Source: Salinarimonas sp.
GTDB taxonomy: Bacteria > Pseudomonadota > Alphaproteobacteria > Rhizobiales > Beijerinckiaceae
Length of the DNA: 64,000 nt
NCBI RefSeq assembly: GCF_040111675.1
Contig: NZ_CP157794.1
Span: forward strand, 3,741,501-3,805,500
Direction of reading: 5' to 3'
The position numbers and the translations under genes were made by a program. Numbering within the stretch: the first letter of the stretch is position 1; each line of letters begins with the position of its first letter. This document shows positions 1 through 9,069 of this stretch, one piece after another. The notes beneath the pieces were generated by a model, which made no database searches, was not told the DNA's origin, and saw nothing but the letters and a program-made list of their open reading frames with translations.

Positions 1-2
1 AC

Positions 3-521
3 ATCGATCCCGAAGGCATCGATCTCGGCCTCATCGTTCGGGAGCTTCAGGCGGTGGCGGACTACGTCACCAACATCAAGCGCGAGATCGGCGCGCTGCG
101 CGCCAACGAGATCTACCGCGCCCGCCTGCCGGTGGCGCACGACGAGCTCGGCAACGTGGTCAACGCCACGCAATCGGCGACGAACACGATCATGGCGGCC
201 GCCGAGGAGATCCTCGGCGCGACCCACGACGATTTCGAGACCTACCGCGATTTCGTGCAGGAGAAGGTGCTGGCGATCTTCGAGGCCTGCTCCTTCCAGG
301 ACATCACCGGCCAGCGCATCACCAAGGTGGTGGACGAGCTCAGCCAGGTGGAGAAGCGCCTCTCGCGCTTCGCCGAGGCGGTGAACGCCCGCGACCAGTC
401 CGGCCAGGTCGACCCCGAGGACGCGGCCAAGCAGGCCCGCAAGGAAGCCCTCCTCCTCAACGGCCCCCAGACCGCCGACGTCGCGGTGAGCCAGGACGAC
501 ATCGACGCGCTGTTCGGGTGA
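3..521 (+). CDS. cheZ: Protein phosphatase CheZ, 5' truncated by window edge
   Basis: This is the C-terminal 172 codons of a CheZ-type phosphatase; the reading frame is open from base 3, so the true start lies before the window. CheZ dephosphorylates the chemotaxis response regulator CheY-P at the flagellar motor. The signature helix is visible as FQDITGQRI, which carries the catalytic glutamine of the family. The last residues, VSQDDIDALFG, resemble the short acidic tail by which CheZ binds CheY and by which FliM/FliN-type proteins end. It is followed by flagellar genes on the same strand (DUF1217, flgF, fliI), which supports a motility role. An internal GTG at 54 is possible as a start but the upstream residues fit the family, so I treat the gene as partial. 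Confidence 0.85.
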   Translation: MDPEGIDLGLIVRELQAVADYVTNIKREIGALRANEIYRARLPVAHDELGNVVNATQSATNTIMAAAEEILGATHDDFETYRDFVQEKVLAIFEACSFQDITGQRITKVVDELSQVEKRLSRFAEAVNARDQSGQVDPEDAAKQARKEALLLNGPQTADVAVSQDDIDALFG

Positions 522-597
522 GGGTGAGGGTGAGGGGCGAGAGCCTCGGCCACGTTGACCGCCCTCGCTCCGACGTTGGAAATACGCACTCGCGGAT

Positions 598-777
598 GTC
601 ATCCCGGATTGCGAAGCAAGTCCGGGACCCAGATCCACAGACGGGTCCTCGAGCGCGCATCGCGCGCTCTTCGCTCCACCGCCAAGCGCATTCCCGCCTC
701 CCAGTGCAGCCCAAGGGCTGCAAGACGACCGGCTGTGGTTCTGGGTTCCGGGCCCGCTTCGCGTCCCGGAAAGACAG
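598..777. repeat. Dispersed intergenic repeat, family A, copy 1
   Basis: This non-coding stretch between cheZ and the DUF1217 gene starts with GTCATCCCGGATTGCG and ends with a TCCCGGAAAGACA variant of the inverse. It contains the block AAGTCCGGGACCCAGATCC seen in the other family-A copies (about 32488, 34703, 49752, 53241-55467 and 60721). The ends are inverted repeats and the interior holds shorter palindromes such as GAGCGCGCATCGCGCGCTC. It fills most of the 362-bp gap and no gene is seen here. The 3' end is degenerate relative to other copies. Confidence 0.75.
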
Positions 778-883
778 GGTGGTATCGCGCACCCACTTTC
801 CGGTCTCTTCGCCCCTCCAGCCCCGCGCAAGCCTCCCCCGCCATCGTCGCCTTCGAGACCCCGCACCCGGCGAGGAGGCGTGC

Positions 884-1663
884 ATGCTGGCGACGGCTCT
901 GTCCTACAAGCTCGTGGCGAGCGACATGACGCGCACGCTCGCGCGCACGGCGCAGACGCCGCAGGCGGCGCGCGAGATCGCGTATTACCGGGAGAACATC
1001 GAGACGGTGACGTCGATCGAGGATCTGCTGGGCGACGACCGCCTGTTCGCCTTCGCCATGAAGGCGCACGGCCTCTCCGACATGACCTACGCCAAGGGCT
1101 TCATGAGGAAGGCGCTGGAGGAGGGGATCGATTCCCGCGACGCCTTCGCCGTGAAGCTCGTCGACAAGCGCTACCGCGACTTCGTCGAGACCTTCAACTT
1201 CAAGCGCTACGGCGAGACCGCGACCGTGTTCTCGCGCGTGAAGGAAGGCACGATCGACAAGTACGTGCGCATGACGCTGGAGGAGACCGAGGGCGCCAAG
1301 AACGAGGGCGTTCGCCTGGCGCTCTATTTCGAGCGCAAGGCGCCGAACCTGAAGAACGTCTACGAGATCCTGGCCGAGCCCGCCCTCGCCCAGGTGGTGC
1401 GCACGGCGTTGGGCCTCCCCGACGCGATCCAGGGCGCCGACGTCGACAAGCAGGCGCGGATGATCGAGGACCGGCTGAAGCTCGCGGACTTCGAGGATCC
1501 GGCGAAGCTGGCCAAGTTCCTCGAGCGCTTCGCGAGCCTGTGGGACGTCGCGAACCCGCCGGCGCCCGCCGCCGCGCCCACGATCCTCATCGGCCAGCCG
1601 GTCACCGCCCAGATCGGCTCGGACCTCTTGATGAGCCTGCAATCCATCCGAATCGGACGCTGA
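884..1663 (+). CDS. DUF1217 domain-containing flagellar-cluster protein
   Basis: The product has 259 aa. I chose the ATG at 884 because GAGGAG lies 7 bp upstream; the longer open frame upstream runs through a non-coding repeat. The body matches the DUF1217 family of alphaproteobacteria: an alpha-helical region with conserved blocks such as ARTAQTPQAAREIAYYRENI, DRLFAFAMKAHGL and FVETFNFKRYG, followed by an Ala/Pro-rich linker and a short C-terminal helix. The biochemical function of the family is not established. Its place 10 bp before flgF and just after cheZ suggests a flagellar assembly or rod-associated role, which is inference. Confidence 0.8.
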   Translation: MLATALSYKLVASDMTRTLARTAQTPQAAREIAYYRENIETVTSIEDLLGDDRLFAFAMKAHGLSDMTYAKGFMRKALEEGIDSRDAFAVKLVDKRYRDFVETFNFKRYGETATVFSRVKEGTIDKYVRMTLEETEGAKNEGVRLALYFERKAPNLKNVYEILAEPALAQVVRTALGLPDAIQGADVDKQARMIEDRLKLADFEDPAKLAKFLERFASLWDVANPPAPAAAPTILIGQPVTAQIGSDLLMSLQSIRIGR

Positions 1664-1673
1664 GGGGAGCCCG

Positions 1674-2399
1674 ATGCAGCCGTCCATCTACGTCGCCCTG
1701 TCCGGCCAGGTGGCGCTCGAGCGCCGCATGGAGACGATCGCCCGCAACGTCGCCAACATGAACACGGTCGGCTACCGCGCCGACGAGGTGACCTTCGAGC
1801 AGCTCCTGTCGAGCGCCGGCAAGGACCCGGTCTCCTTCGCCTCGGCCGGCGAGACCTTCGTCTCGCGCCAGGCGGGGGGCCTGCAGCAGACCGGCAACCT
1901 CCTCGACTTCGCCGTCGACGGGAACGCGTACTTCGCCTTCGAGGGGCCGAACGGGCCGGTCTATACCCGCGACGGGCGCTTCTCGATGAACGAGAACGGC
2001 GAGCTCGTGACGGTCGCCGGCTACCGCGTGCTCGATGCCGGCCTCGCGCCGATCCAGCTCGACCCCGACGGCGGCCCGCCGGTCGCGGCGCGCGACGGCA
2101 TGCTGGAGCAGAACGGCGTGCAGGTCGGGGCGCTGGGGCTGTTCGCGATCCCGGAGGCCGCGCGCCTCGCCCGCTTCGAGAATGCCGGCCTCGTGCCCGA
2201 CATTCCGGCCGAGCCCGTGCTCGACTTCACCGGCAACGGCGTGGCGCAGGGCTACACGGAGGGCGCCAACGTCAATCCGGTGCTGGAGATGACGCGGCTG
2301 ATCATGGTCTCGCGCGCCTTCGAGGGCGTCGCCTCCACCATCGAGGAAGCCGAGCGGGCGCAGTCGAGCGCGATCCGCACGCTGGGCGGGTCGTCCTGA
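1674..2399 (+). CDS. flgF: Flagellar basal-body rod protein FlgF
   Basis: The protein has 241 aa, the normal length for FlgF, a proximal-rod subunit of the flagellar basal body exported by the flagellar type III apparatus. The N-terminus (MQPSIYVALSGQVALERRM, then ETIARNVANMNTVGYR) is the flagellar rod/hook N-terminal motif that forms the coiled-coil D0 domain. The C-terminus ENVNP-like segment (EGANVNPVLEMTRLIMVSRAFE) is the matching C-terminal D0 helix. The central part carries GPVYTRDGRFSMNENGELVT, typical of FlgE/F/G proteins. GGGGAGC precedes the ATG. The stop overlaps the next start (TGATG), so translation of the two is probably coupled. Confidence 0.93.
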   Translation: MQPSIYVALSGQVALERRMETIARNVANMNTVGYRADEVTFEQLLSSAGKDPVSFASAGETFVSRQAGGLQQTGNLLDFAVDGNAYFAFEGPNGPVYTRDGRFSMNENGELVTVAGYRVLDAGLAPIQLDPDGGPPVAARDGMLEQNGVQVGALGLFAIPEAARLARFENAGLVPDIPAEPVLDFTGNGVAQGYTEGANVNPVLEMTRLIMVSRAFEGVASTIEEAERAQSSAIRTLGGSS

Positions 2400-2911
2400 T
2401 GACCTCGCCGTTGCCGCCGCTCGCCATGGCGCCGGACGCCCAGGCGCGGATCGACCGGCTGGAGGCGGTGCGCGACGCGCTGCGCATCGCCCGCACGCCG
2501 CCCTCCCCGCCCCGCCTCGCGAACGCGCCGCTGCCGCCGCCCTTCGAGGACGCATTGATCGCGCGGGCCGCCTACGCCGCGGCGCACGCGCCGCCCCCGC
2601 CGATGCCGGTCGCGCCGCCGACGACGCCGGCGGACGCCTCCGTGCGCCTGTGGGCGGACGAGCGCGAGCCGGCGGTCCTCGCCCCGCGCATGGATGCGGC
2701 CGCCACGCCGCCGGCGGCGATCGATCCCCGCGAGGAATGGCGTCCCGCCGCGGACGAGCCCGCGGCCGAGCCGGTCGTCGTCGATCCCGAGCGGCTCGCC
2801 GCCGATCCGCGCAGCCTGTTCTCGGCCGATACGATCGAAGCCCTGCGCGCGCGCCATCTCGGCGACGTGCCGATCCGGGCCGAGGCGCCCGCGGCGGGTG
2901 ACGGCCCGTGA
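2399..2911 (+). CDS. Hypothetical protein between flgF and fliI
   Basis: This is a 170-aa open frame whose ATG overlaps the flgF stop and whose end overlaps the fliI GTG start by 4 bp, so it is part of one tightly packed operon. It is rich in Ala and Pro, with low-complexity stretches and a more conserved-looking C-terminal third (VVDPERLAADPRSLFSADTI). No signal peptide or membrane segment is apparent. I do not recognise a family. The operon position suggests a flagellar accessory protein, for example a regulator of export or assembly, but nothing in the sequence shows this. Confidence 0.7.
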   Translation: MTSPLPPLAMAPDAQARIDRLEAVRDALRIARTPPSPPRLANAPLPPPFEDALIARAAYAAAHAPPPPMPVAPPTTPADASVRLWADEREPAVLAPRMDAAATPPAAIDPREEWRPAADEPAAEPVVVDPERLAADPRSLFSADTIEALRARHLGDVPIRAEAPAAGDGP

Positions 2912-4239
2912 GTCCCGCCGGCGCCCTCGACCGCCTCGCCGACGCCGTGACCCGCGCCGCGCGGGAGACGCCGCTCGTCGCCGAGGGCGGGGTCGTCTCC
3001 GCCGTCGCGCCGGGGCACTACCGGGTCGGCGGCCTCTCGCCCTTCCTGAAGCTCGGCGAGCGGGTGCTGATCCCCGGCCGGGCCGAGCCGCAGATCGGCG
3101 AGGTGGTGCGCATCGACGCGCAGGGCGCGACCGTGAAACCCTTCGAGGGCGCCATCGACGCGCGTCTCGGCGACCGGGCCTGGCGGCTGGAGCCGGTCTC
3201 GCTGCAGCCGGACCCGTCCTGGAGGGGCCGCGTCGTCGACGCGCTGGCGCGTCCGATCGACGGGCGCGGCGCGCTCCGGCTCGGCGCGGACGTCGTCCAT
3301 CCGTTCCGCGAGCCGCCCCCGGCCATGCGCCGGGCGCGCGTGGGCCGGCATTTCCGCACGGGAGTACGGGCGATCGACCTGTTCACGCCGCTCTGCGCCG
3401 GCCAGCGCATCGGCGTCTTCGCCGGCTCGGGGGTGGGCAAGTCGACGCTGATCTCCATGCTCGCCGCCGCGCAGTCGGTCGACACGGTGGTGATCGCGCT
3501 CGTCGGCGAGCGCGGGCGCGAGGTGCGCGAGTTCCTGGAGGAGACGCTGGGGGCCAACCGCGACAAGGCGGTGATGGTGGTCTCCACCGGCGACGAGAGC
3601 CCGATGATGCGTCGCCTCGCGCCCAACACCGCCATGGCGATCGCGGAATATTTCCGGGACCGCGGCGAGCACGTGCTCCTGATCTGCGATTCCGTCACGC
3701 GCTACGCCCACGCCGCCCGCGACGTGGCGCTGGCCGCCGGCGAGCCCGCGGTCTCGCGCGGCTATCCGCCGAGCGTGTTCTCCGACCTGCCGCGCCTGCT
3801 CGAGCGCGCCGGGCCGGGCGTCGAGGGCTCGGGGCTGATCACGGGGGTGTTCTCCGTCCTCGTCGACGGCGACGACCACAACGACCCGGTGGCCGACAAC
3901 ATCCGCGGCACGCTCGACGGCCACATCGTGCTCGAGCGCTGGATCGCGGACCGCGGCCGCTACCCGGCGATGAACCCGCTCTCCTCGATCTCCCGCCTCG
4001 CCCGGCAGGTCTGGCGGGCCGACGAGCAGACGCTGGTGCGCAAGTTCTGCGCCCTGATCGCCCGCTTCGAGGAGACCCGCGACCTGCGCCTGATGGGCGG
4101 CTACCAGGCCGGCGCCGACCCGGACCTCGACCAGGCGGTGGCGCTCGTGCCCAAGCTCTACGACGCGCTGCGGCAGGACCCGAATTCGCCCAAGAGCGAG
4201 GACCCGTTCCGGGAGCTGGCGGCGCTCTTGAAGGGGTGA
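2908..4239 (+). CDS. fliI: Flagellar protein export ATPase FliI
   Basis: FliI (443 aa) is the cytoplasmic hexameric ATPase that energises export of rod, hook and filament subunits. The Walker A loop is GSGVGKST at about residues 173-180, and the export-ATPase signatures GERGREVREF, DSVTRYAHAARDVALAAGEP and SRGYPPSVFSDLPRLLERAG follow in order. The N-terminal beta-barrel part (residues 1-95) and the C-terminal helical part ending in DPNSPKSEDPFRELAALL are both present. The start is a GTG that overlaps the upstream stop (GTGA). Length and motifs are those of a complete enzyme. Confidence 0.95.
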   Translation: MSPAGALDRLADAVTRAARETPLVAEGGVVSAVAPGHYRVGGLSPFLKLGERVLIPGRAEPQIGEVVRIDAQGATVKPFEGAIDARLGDRAWRLEPVSLQPDPSWRGRVVDALARPIDGRGALRLGADVVHPFREPPPAMRRARVGRHFRTGVRAIDLFTPLCAGQRIGVFAGSGVGKSTLISMLAAAQSVDTVVIALVGERGREVREFLEETLGANRDKAVMVVSTGDESPMMRRLAPNTAMAIAEYFRDRGEHVLLICDSVTRYAHAARDVALAAGEPAVSRGYPPSVFSDLPRLLERAGPGVEGSGLITGVFSVLVDGDDHNDPVADNIRGTLDGHIVLERWIADRGRYPAMNPLSSISRLARQVWRADEQTLVRKFCALIARFEETRDLRLMGGYQAGADPDLDQAVALVPKLYDALRQDPNSPKSEDPFRELAALLKG

Positions 4240-4340
4240 AAGAGGCGCAGGCGCTCTCCCCTCGCCCCTGTCATCCAGCCGTCGCACGCTCCTCCTACCC
4301 ATGGCGCAGCTTGCCCCAGGGACAGGGAGGGACCACCACG

Positions 4341-6512
4341 ATGACACCTCGCACGCTCACCGGCGCGCTCGTCGCGGCTTTGCTCGCCTCGACGGCGATG
4401 CCCGCCGCCGCGCAGACCTTCGACCGCATCGCGTCCTTCCCGGTGCCGGGGAACCTGCCGGCGGACGCCGATCCGCTGACCGAGACATCGGCCGAGATCA
4501 TCACGGCGACCGGCGACGGCATGACGCTCGTCTATTCGGACAGCCCGCTCGAGGCCGTGGGCCTGATCGACATCACCGATCCCGCGAGCCCGAAGCCGCT
4601 CGGCTCGATCCCGACCGAGGGCGAGCCGACCTCGGTGGCGGCGCTCGGCCAGACGGCGTTCGTCGCGGTGAACACGTCGGAGAGCTACGTCGAGCCCTCG
4701 GGCCATCTCGCGGTCCTCGACGTCGCCACGCAGGAGCTGACCCGCTCGTGCGATCTCGGCGGCCAGCCCGACGCGACCGCGGTCGCGCCCGACGGCTCCT
4801 TCCTCGCGATCGCCATCGAGAACGAGCGCGACGAGGACCTGAACGACGGTGAGATTCCGCAGCTCCCCGCCGGGTACGTCGCGATCGTCCCCCTCGAGAA
4901 CGGCGCCCCGAACTGCGAGGGCATGATCATGGCCGACGTCACCGGCCTCGCCGAGGTGGCGCCGTCCGATCCCGAGCCCGAGTTCGTCGACGTCAACGAG
5001 GCCGGCGAGATCGTGGTCTCGCTGCAGGAGAACAATCACGTCGTCGTGCTGGCTTCCGACGGCTCGGTGGTCTCCCACTTCTCCGCCGGCGCCGTCGACC
5101 TCGCGGGCGTCGACACCGAGGAGGAGGGCGCGCTGACCTTCACCGACACGCTGGACGGCGTCCCGCGCGAGCCCGACGCCGTGAAGTGGCTCGGCACGGA
5201 CCGCATCGTCACCGCCAACGAGGGCGACTACGAGGGCGGCTCGCGCGGCTTCACCATCTTCGCCAAGGACGGCGCGGTGCTCCACGAGTCCGGCCTCGAC
5301 TTCGAGTACGCCCTCGCGCGCATCGGCCATTACCCGGAAGACCGCTCCGGCAACAAGGGCGTCGAGCCCGAGGGCATGGAGATCGCGACCTTCGGGGACG
5401 AGACCTACGTCTTCCTGCTCTCCGAGCGCGGCTCGATCGTCGGCGTCTACCGCGACACCGGCGGCGCGCCGGAGCTGGTTCAGCTGCTGCCGTCGGGCAT
5501 CGCGCCCGAGGGCGCGGTCGCGATCCCCGAGCGCGACCTGCTCGTTGTGGCGAACGAGGCGGATCTCGGCGAGGACGGCGGTCCGCGCTCGCACGTGATG
5601 CTGTTCGGCCTCCAGGAGGGCGAGGCGTCCTACCCGACCCTGCGCTCCGAGCTCGACGCCGAGGGCCGCCCGATCGGCTTCTCGGCGCTGTCGGGCCTCG
5701 CCGCCGACCCGGAGGTGGCCGGCCGCCTCTACGCGGTGAACGACAGCTTCTTCGGCATGCAGCCCTCGATCTTCGTGATCGACGCGACGCGGACGCCGGC
5801 CGCGATCACGGACGTCATCCGCGTCACCCGCGAAGGGCAGGCCGCCCAGAAGCTCGACCTCGAGGGCATCGTCGCCGACGCCGAGGGCGGGTTCTGGCTC
5901 GCCTCCGAGGGCCGCTCCGACCGGCTGATCCCGCACGCGCTCTACCACGTCGACGGCGAGGGCGCGATCCAGGACGAGATCGCCTTCCCGGCCGAGCTCG
6001 CGCAGGTCGAGCGGCGCTTCGGCTCGGAGGGGATCACCAAGGTCGGCTCGACGCTCTGGATCGCGATCCAGCGCGAATGGGCCGACGACCCGAAGGGCGC
6101 GGTGAAGCTCGTCTCCTACGACACCGAGAGCGAGGAATGGGGCGCGGTGCGCTACCCGCTCGAGACCCCGGCGCAGGGCTGGATGGGCCTGTCCGAGATC
6201 ACCGTCCACGGCGATTTCGTCTACATCGTCGAGCGCGACAACCAGATCGGCGCGAACGCCGTGGTCAAGCGCCTCTACCGGGTGCCGCTCTCCCAGATGA
6301 CGCCCGCCCCGCTCGGCGGCGAGCTGCCGATGGTGGAGAAGGAGCTCGTGCGCGACTTCGTGCCCGATCTCCAGCAGTGGAACGGCTTCACCGTCGACAA
6401 GGTCGAGGGCTTCGCCATCGACGCGGCGGGCACCGGCTACGTCGTCACCGACAACGACGGCGTGGACGATTCCTCGGGCGAGACCTTCTTCTGGTCGATC
6501 GGCGCCATGTGA
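4341..6512 (+). CDS. Exported esterase-like / phytase-like beta-propeller protein
   Basis: A 723-aa protein starting at ATG 4341 with AGGGAGGG 8 bp upstream. Residues 1-24 form a Sec signal peptide (positive MTPRTL, hydrophobic core, ending PAAAQ). The N-terminal half resembles LVIVD/beta-propeller surface repeats (VDVNEAGEIVVSLQENNHV, GDYEGGSRGFTIF). The C-terminal half fits the esterase-like activity of phytase family (Phytase-like), with KLDLEGIVADAEGGFWLASE and KVEGFAIDAAGTGYVVTDND. Such proteins are periplasmic or secreted and the substrate is unknown; a phosphomonoesterase role is family-based inference. The gene stands alone between fliI and a strong terminator. A second, shorter protein of the same C-terminal family is encoded at 55497-56537. 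Confidence 0.8.
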   Translation: MTPRTLTGALVAALLASTAMPAAAQTFDRIASFPVPGNLPADADPLTETSAEIITATGDGMTLVYSDSPLEAVGLIDITDPASPKPLGSIPTEGEPTSVAALGQTAFVAVNTSESYVEPSGHLAVLDVATQELTRSCDLGGQPDATAVAPDGSFLAIAIENERDEDLNDGEIPQLPAGYVAIVPLENGAPNCEGMIMADVTGLAEVAPSDPEPEFVDVNEAGEIVVSLQENNHVVVLASDGSVVSHFSAGAVDLAGVDTEEEGALTFTDTLDGVPREPDAVKWLGTDRIVTANEGDYEGGSRGFTIFAKDGAVLHESGLDFEYALARIGHYPEDRSGNKGVEPEGMEIATFGDETYVFLLSERGSIVGVYRDTGGAPELVQLLPSGIAPEGAVAIPERDLLVVANEADLGEDGGPRSHVMLFGLQEGEASYPTLRSELDAEGRPIGFSALSGLAADPEVAGRLYAVNDSFFGMQPSIFVIDATRTPAAITDVIRVTREGQAAQKLDLEGIVADAEGGFWLASEGRSDRLIPHALYHVDGEGAIQDEIAFPAELAQVERRFGSEGITKVGSTLWIAIQREWADDPKGAVKLVSYDTESEEWGAVRYPLETPAQGWMGLSEITVHGDFVYIVERDNQIGANAVVKRLYRVPLSQMTPAPLGGELPMVEKELVRDFVPDLQQWNGFTVDKVEGFAIDAAGTGYVVTDNDGVDDSSGETFFWSIGAM

Positions 6513-6548
6513 ACGCGCCATGTGAACGCGCCATGTGAACGCGCCATG
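6502..6548 (+). repeat. 13-bp direct tandem repeat across the stop codon
   Basis: The unit GCGCCATGTGAAC occurs three times at 6502, 6515 and 6528, with a partial fourth copy at 6541. The first unit supplies the last codons and the TGA stop of the upstream gene, so extra copies fall in the 3' untranslated region. It looks like replication slippage. Confidence 0.85.
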
Positions 6549-6578
6549 CGATCGCCCGAAAGGCGCGTCTCGCAGGGA

Positions 6579-6604
6579 AGGGCCCGCTTCGGCGGGCCCT
6601 TTTC
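6579..6604 (+). terminator. Rho-independent terminator
   Basis: A 9-bp GC-rich stem (AGGGCCCGC / GCGGGCCCT) closes a TTCG tetraloop and is followed by TTTT. It sits 67 bp after the phytase-like gene stop. Confidence 0.9.
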
Positions 6605-6624
6605 GCATCTGCGAAAGAGGCCGA

Positions 6625-7005
6625 TCAGGTCCGCGGCCCGCCGGCGCCCGGCGTATGCGCCGCGTTGCGCGACGCCGACGCGCTCCAGATGCCCATGATC
6701 AGGACGAGGATGCCGACGGCGACGTCGTTCCAGGTCGGGGCCACGAGCCCGCCGTAGTCGAGCACGAAGGGCGCGATGATCAGCCAGGCCCCGATCCCGG
6801 CATTCGTGTAGCTGAGCCCCTCGTAGCGCAGGATGTTCGAGCGGCGGATGCCGCCGAGCACGATGATCAGCGCGCCGCAGACGATGTCGTTCCACAGAGG
6901 CGCCGCGAGCGCGGCGTAGCCGAGGACGAACGGAGCGATCACGAGCCAGACGCCCGTGCCGATGTTGACGTTGGTGGCGATGGCGGCGTTGTCGCGTTGG
7001 GCCAT
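6625..7005 (-). CDS. SPW-repeat integral membrane protein
   Basis: The product has 126 aa from the ATG at 7005, preceded by TAGGAGC. It contains two copies of a membrane repeat, each with a conserved WLVIAPFVLGY / WLIIAPFVLDY segment followed by W-ND and a second hydrophobic stretch, giving four membrane helices. This is the SPW repeat family, small inner-membrane proteins of unknown function common in alphaproteobacteria. The longer frame to 7083 has no ribosome-binding site and a different composition. It converges with the upstream phytase-like gene across the terminator at 6579. Confidence 0.85.
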   Translation of the reverse strand: MAQRDNAAIATNVNIGTGVWLVIAPFVLGYAALAAPLWNDIVCGALIIVLGGIRRSNILRYEGLSYTNAGIGAWLIIAPFVLDYGGLVAPTWNDVAVGILVLIMGIWSASASRNAAHTPGAGGPRT

Positions 7006-7129
7006 GGTTCCGCTCCTATTCAGAGGATCGAATACCTCGCGCAACGTGCTCGGCGCGTTCCGGTTCGCAGCCCCGCTTGTCACCGCCGAGCCCCTTCCGA
7101 GCGCCTTCGCGAGCCCGCTCGCCGCCCCG

Positions 7130-7330
7130 TCAGGGCGGCCGCGCCGGCGCGAGCAGCGCCTTCACGGCGCGCCCCAGGGCGGCGAGGCCGCCGGAGCGCG
7201 GCGGCGCCCCGTCCCGTTCGCTGCGCCCGCCCTCGACGCCGTCCGGCGCCATGCGTCGCGCCAGCCCCCTGGCGGAGCGCCCCTCGATGGGCGCCGTGGA
7301 CGAGACGATCGGCTTGCCCTCGCGCAGCAT
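7130..7330 (-). CDS. Small hypothetical protein
   Basis: A 66-aa frame whose ATG is preceded by AGAAGGAGAAGG, a strong ribosome-binding site at suitable distance. The product is basic and rich in Gly, Ala and Arg (starts MLREGKPIVSSTAP, ends KALLAPARPP). I recognise no family. The ribosome-binding site is the main reason to list it. Other frames in this stretch are also open because of the high GC content, so it may not be real. Confidence 0.4.
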   Translation of the reverse strand: MLREGKPIVSSTAPIEGRSARGLARRMAPDGVEGGRSERDGAPPRSGGLAALGRAVKALLAPARPP

Positions 7331-7522
7331 CGGCCTTCTCCTTCTGCTTCGCCGGGGAGCCTACGCCCCGGACGCCGCGGGGTTCTTCTCCGATGCGTCG
7401 ATTCTGGGGCGGCGAAAGACGGATAAAAACGAGCCCGCCGCGCCCCTGAAACGACGCGGCCTCGCCGCGCGTTGGCCGGACGCATGCCACGAGCCCGCAT
7501 GCTCCAGCCTCGGAGGTCCCGC

Positions 7523-8086
7523 GTGCCCGAGACGACGATCCCCGCCTATTCCCTGCGCCTCACCGTCAACGGCGAGGCGCACGACCTCGCCCTCGACCCG
7601 CGCGCGACCCTGCTCGACACCCTGCGCGACCGGCTGCGCCTCACCGGCGCGAAGAAGGGCTGCACCCACGGCTCCTGCGGGGCCTGCACGGTGCTCCTGG
7701 ACGGCCAGCGGGTCGTCTCCTGCCTCGTCCTCGCCGCCGCCTGCGACGGGCGGGAGGTCACGACGATCGAGGGCCTCGCGACGGGCGGGCGGCTCCACCC
7801 GGTGCAGCAGGCCTTCCTCGACCAGGACGCCTTCCAGTGCGGCTATTGCACGCCCGGGCAGATCATGTCCGCCGTCGGGCTGATCGCGGAGGGCCGCGCC
7901 CGCGACGACGCGGCGATCCACGACGATCTCTCGGGGAACCTGTGCCGCTGCGGGGCCTATCCGAACATCGTCGCCGCCGTGCGCCAGGCCGCTGGCGTCG
8001 CCCCGCCGGAGTCGGAGGTGCGAGGCGATTCCCGCGTGCGCGCGGCCGCCGGAGCGACAGGCGGAGCCATCCGGGGAGGCGCCTGA
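7523..8086 (+). CDS. Molybdenum hydroxylase, 2Fe-2S subunit (PaoA/XDH small-subunit type)
   Basis: The product has 187 aa from a GTG at 7523 with CGGAGG 6 bp upstream. This is the electron-transfer subunit of a xanthine dehydrogenase/aldehyde oxidoreductase family enzyme. The plant-type 2Fe-2S motif [15 protein letters not shown] is followed by a cysteine in VVSC. The second cluster motif, [11 protein letters not shown] with GNLCRCGAY, comes from the helical 2Fe-2S domain. It begins a three-gene unit in which each stop overlaps the next start. An alternative ATG at 7499 lacks a ribosome-binding site. No twin-arginine signal is visible at the chosen start, so a cytoplasmic enzyme is suggested. 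Confidence 0.9.
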   Translation: MPETTIPAYSLRLTVNGEAHDLALDPRATLLDTLRDRLRLTGAKKGCTHGSCGACTVLLDGQRVVSCLVLAAACDGREVTTIEGLATGGRLHPVQQAFLDQDAFQCGYCTPGQIMSAVGLIAEGRARDDAAIHDDLSGNLCRCGAYPNIVAAVRQAAGVAPPESEVRGDSRVRAAAGATGGAIRGGA

Positions 8087-9069
8087 TGCAGCCGTTCAGC
8101 TACCTCAAGATCCACGACGTCGCCGCCGCCATCGACCACGGCGCGCGCGAGCCGAACACGGTCTTCCTCGCCGGGGGCACCGATCTCGTCCAGCTCCTGC
8201 AGGACGGCATCGCCCGGCCGGACGGCGTCGTCGACATCACCGACCTGCCCTTCTCGACCATCGCGACGACGCTGGACGGCTTGCGCATCGGCGCGCTCGC
8301 CAAGCTCTCCGAGGTGGCCGGCCATCCGCATGTGCGCGAGCGCCTGCCGGCCGTCGCCACGGCGCTCGACGAGACCGCCTCGCCGATGGTGCGCAACATG
8401 GCGACGATCGGCGGCAACGTGCTCCAGCGCACCCGCTGCCTCTATTTTCGCGACGGCGTCTCGCCCTGCAACAAGCGCGAGCCGGGGACCGGCTGCGGCG
8501 CCAGGATGGGCCGCGACGCGCAGGCCGCCCTGTTCGGCGCGAGCGAGGCCTGCGTGGCGACGCACCCCTCCGATCTCGCGGTGGCGCTCCTCGCGCTCGA
8601 CGCCGAGGCGCTGGTGGTGGGCCCGGGCGGCGAGCGCTCGATCCCGATCGAGCGCCTGCACCGGCTGCCCGGCGAGACGCCCTGGATCGACAGCGATCTC
8701 GAGCCCGGCGAGGTGATCTCGGCGATCTTCGTGCCGCGCGACGCCGCCGGGCGCGCCCAGGCCTACGCGAAGCTGCGCCACCGCGCCTCGTTCGAGTGGC
8801 CGCTGGTCTCGGCCGCCGTGTCGCTCGCCAACGTCGACGGCATGATCGAGGACGCCCGCGTCGCGCTCGGCGGCGTCGCCCACAAGCCCTGGCGGGCGGA
8901 GCATGTCGAGCGCCTCCTCATCGGCCGCACCCTCGACGCCGCCCTCGCCCGCGAGGCCGGCGAGGCCGCGACGGAGGGCGCGCGCCCCATCGCCGAGAAC
9001 GCCGCCAAGATCCCCCTTCTCGCGCGGGTCGTCTCCCGCGCCCTTTCGGACGCAGGAGGCCTGCCATGA
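8086..9069 (+). CDS. Molybdenum hydroxylase, FAD subunit with 4Fe-4S insertion (PaoB-like)
   Basis: A 327-aa FAD-binding subunit (CO dehydrogenase medium chain family). Residues near 30 ([12 protein letters not shown]) and 105 ([12 protein letters not shown]) are the FAD-contacting loops. Four cysteines at residues 118, 128, 137 and 156 (in [29 protein letters not shown]) match the extra 4Fe-4S cluster loop known from the E. coli PaoABC periplasmic aldehyde oxidase and 4-hydroxybenzoyl-CoA reductase type enzymes. The ATG overlaps the previous stop (TGATG) and the gene ends inside the ATGA start of the next. It passes electrons between the 2Fe-2S subunit and FAD. Confidence 0.9.
   Translation: MQPFSYLKIHDVAAAIDHGAREPNTVFLAGGTDLVQLLQDGIARPDGVVDITDLPFSTIATTLDGLRIGALAKLSEVAGHPHVRERLPAVATALDETASPMVRNMATIGGNVLQRTRCLYFRDGVSPCNKREPGTGCGARMGRDAQAALFGASEACVATHPSDLAVALLALDAEALVVGPGGERSIPIERLHRLPGETPWIDSDLEPGEVISAIFVPRDAAGRAQAYAKLRHRASFEWPLVSAAVSLANVDGMIEDARVALGGVAHKPWRAEHVERLLIGRTLDAALAREAGEAATEGARPIAENAAKIPLLARVVSRALSDAGGLP

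Noticed and set aside
2694..6512. A 1272-aa plus-strand frame running through fliI into the phytase-like gene
   Set aside because: Its first part lies out of frame over fliI; the true phytase-like gene starts at 4341 with signal peptide and ribosome-binding site.
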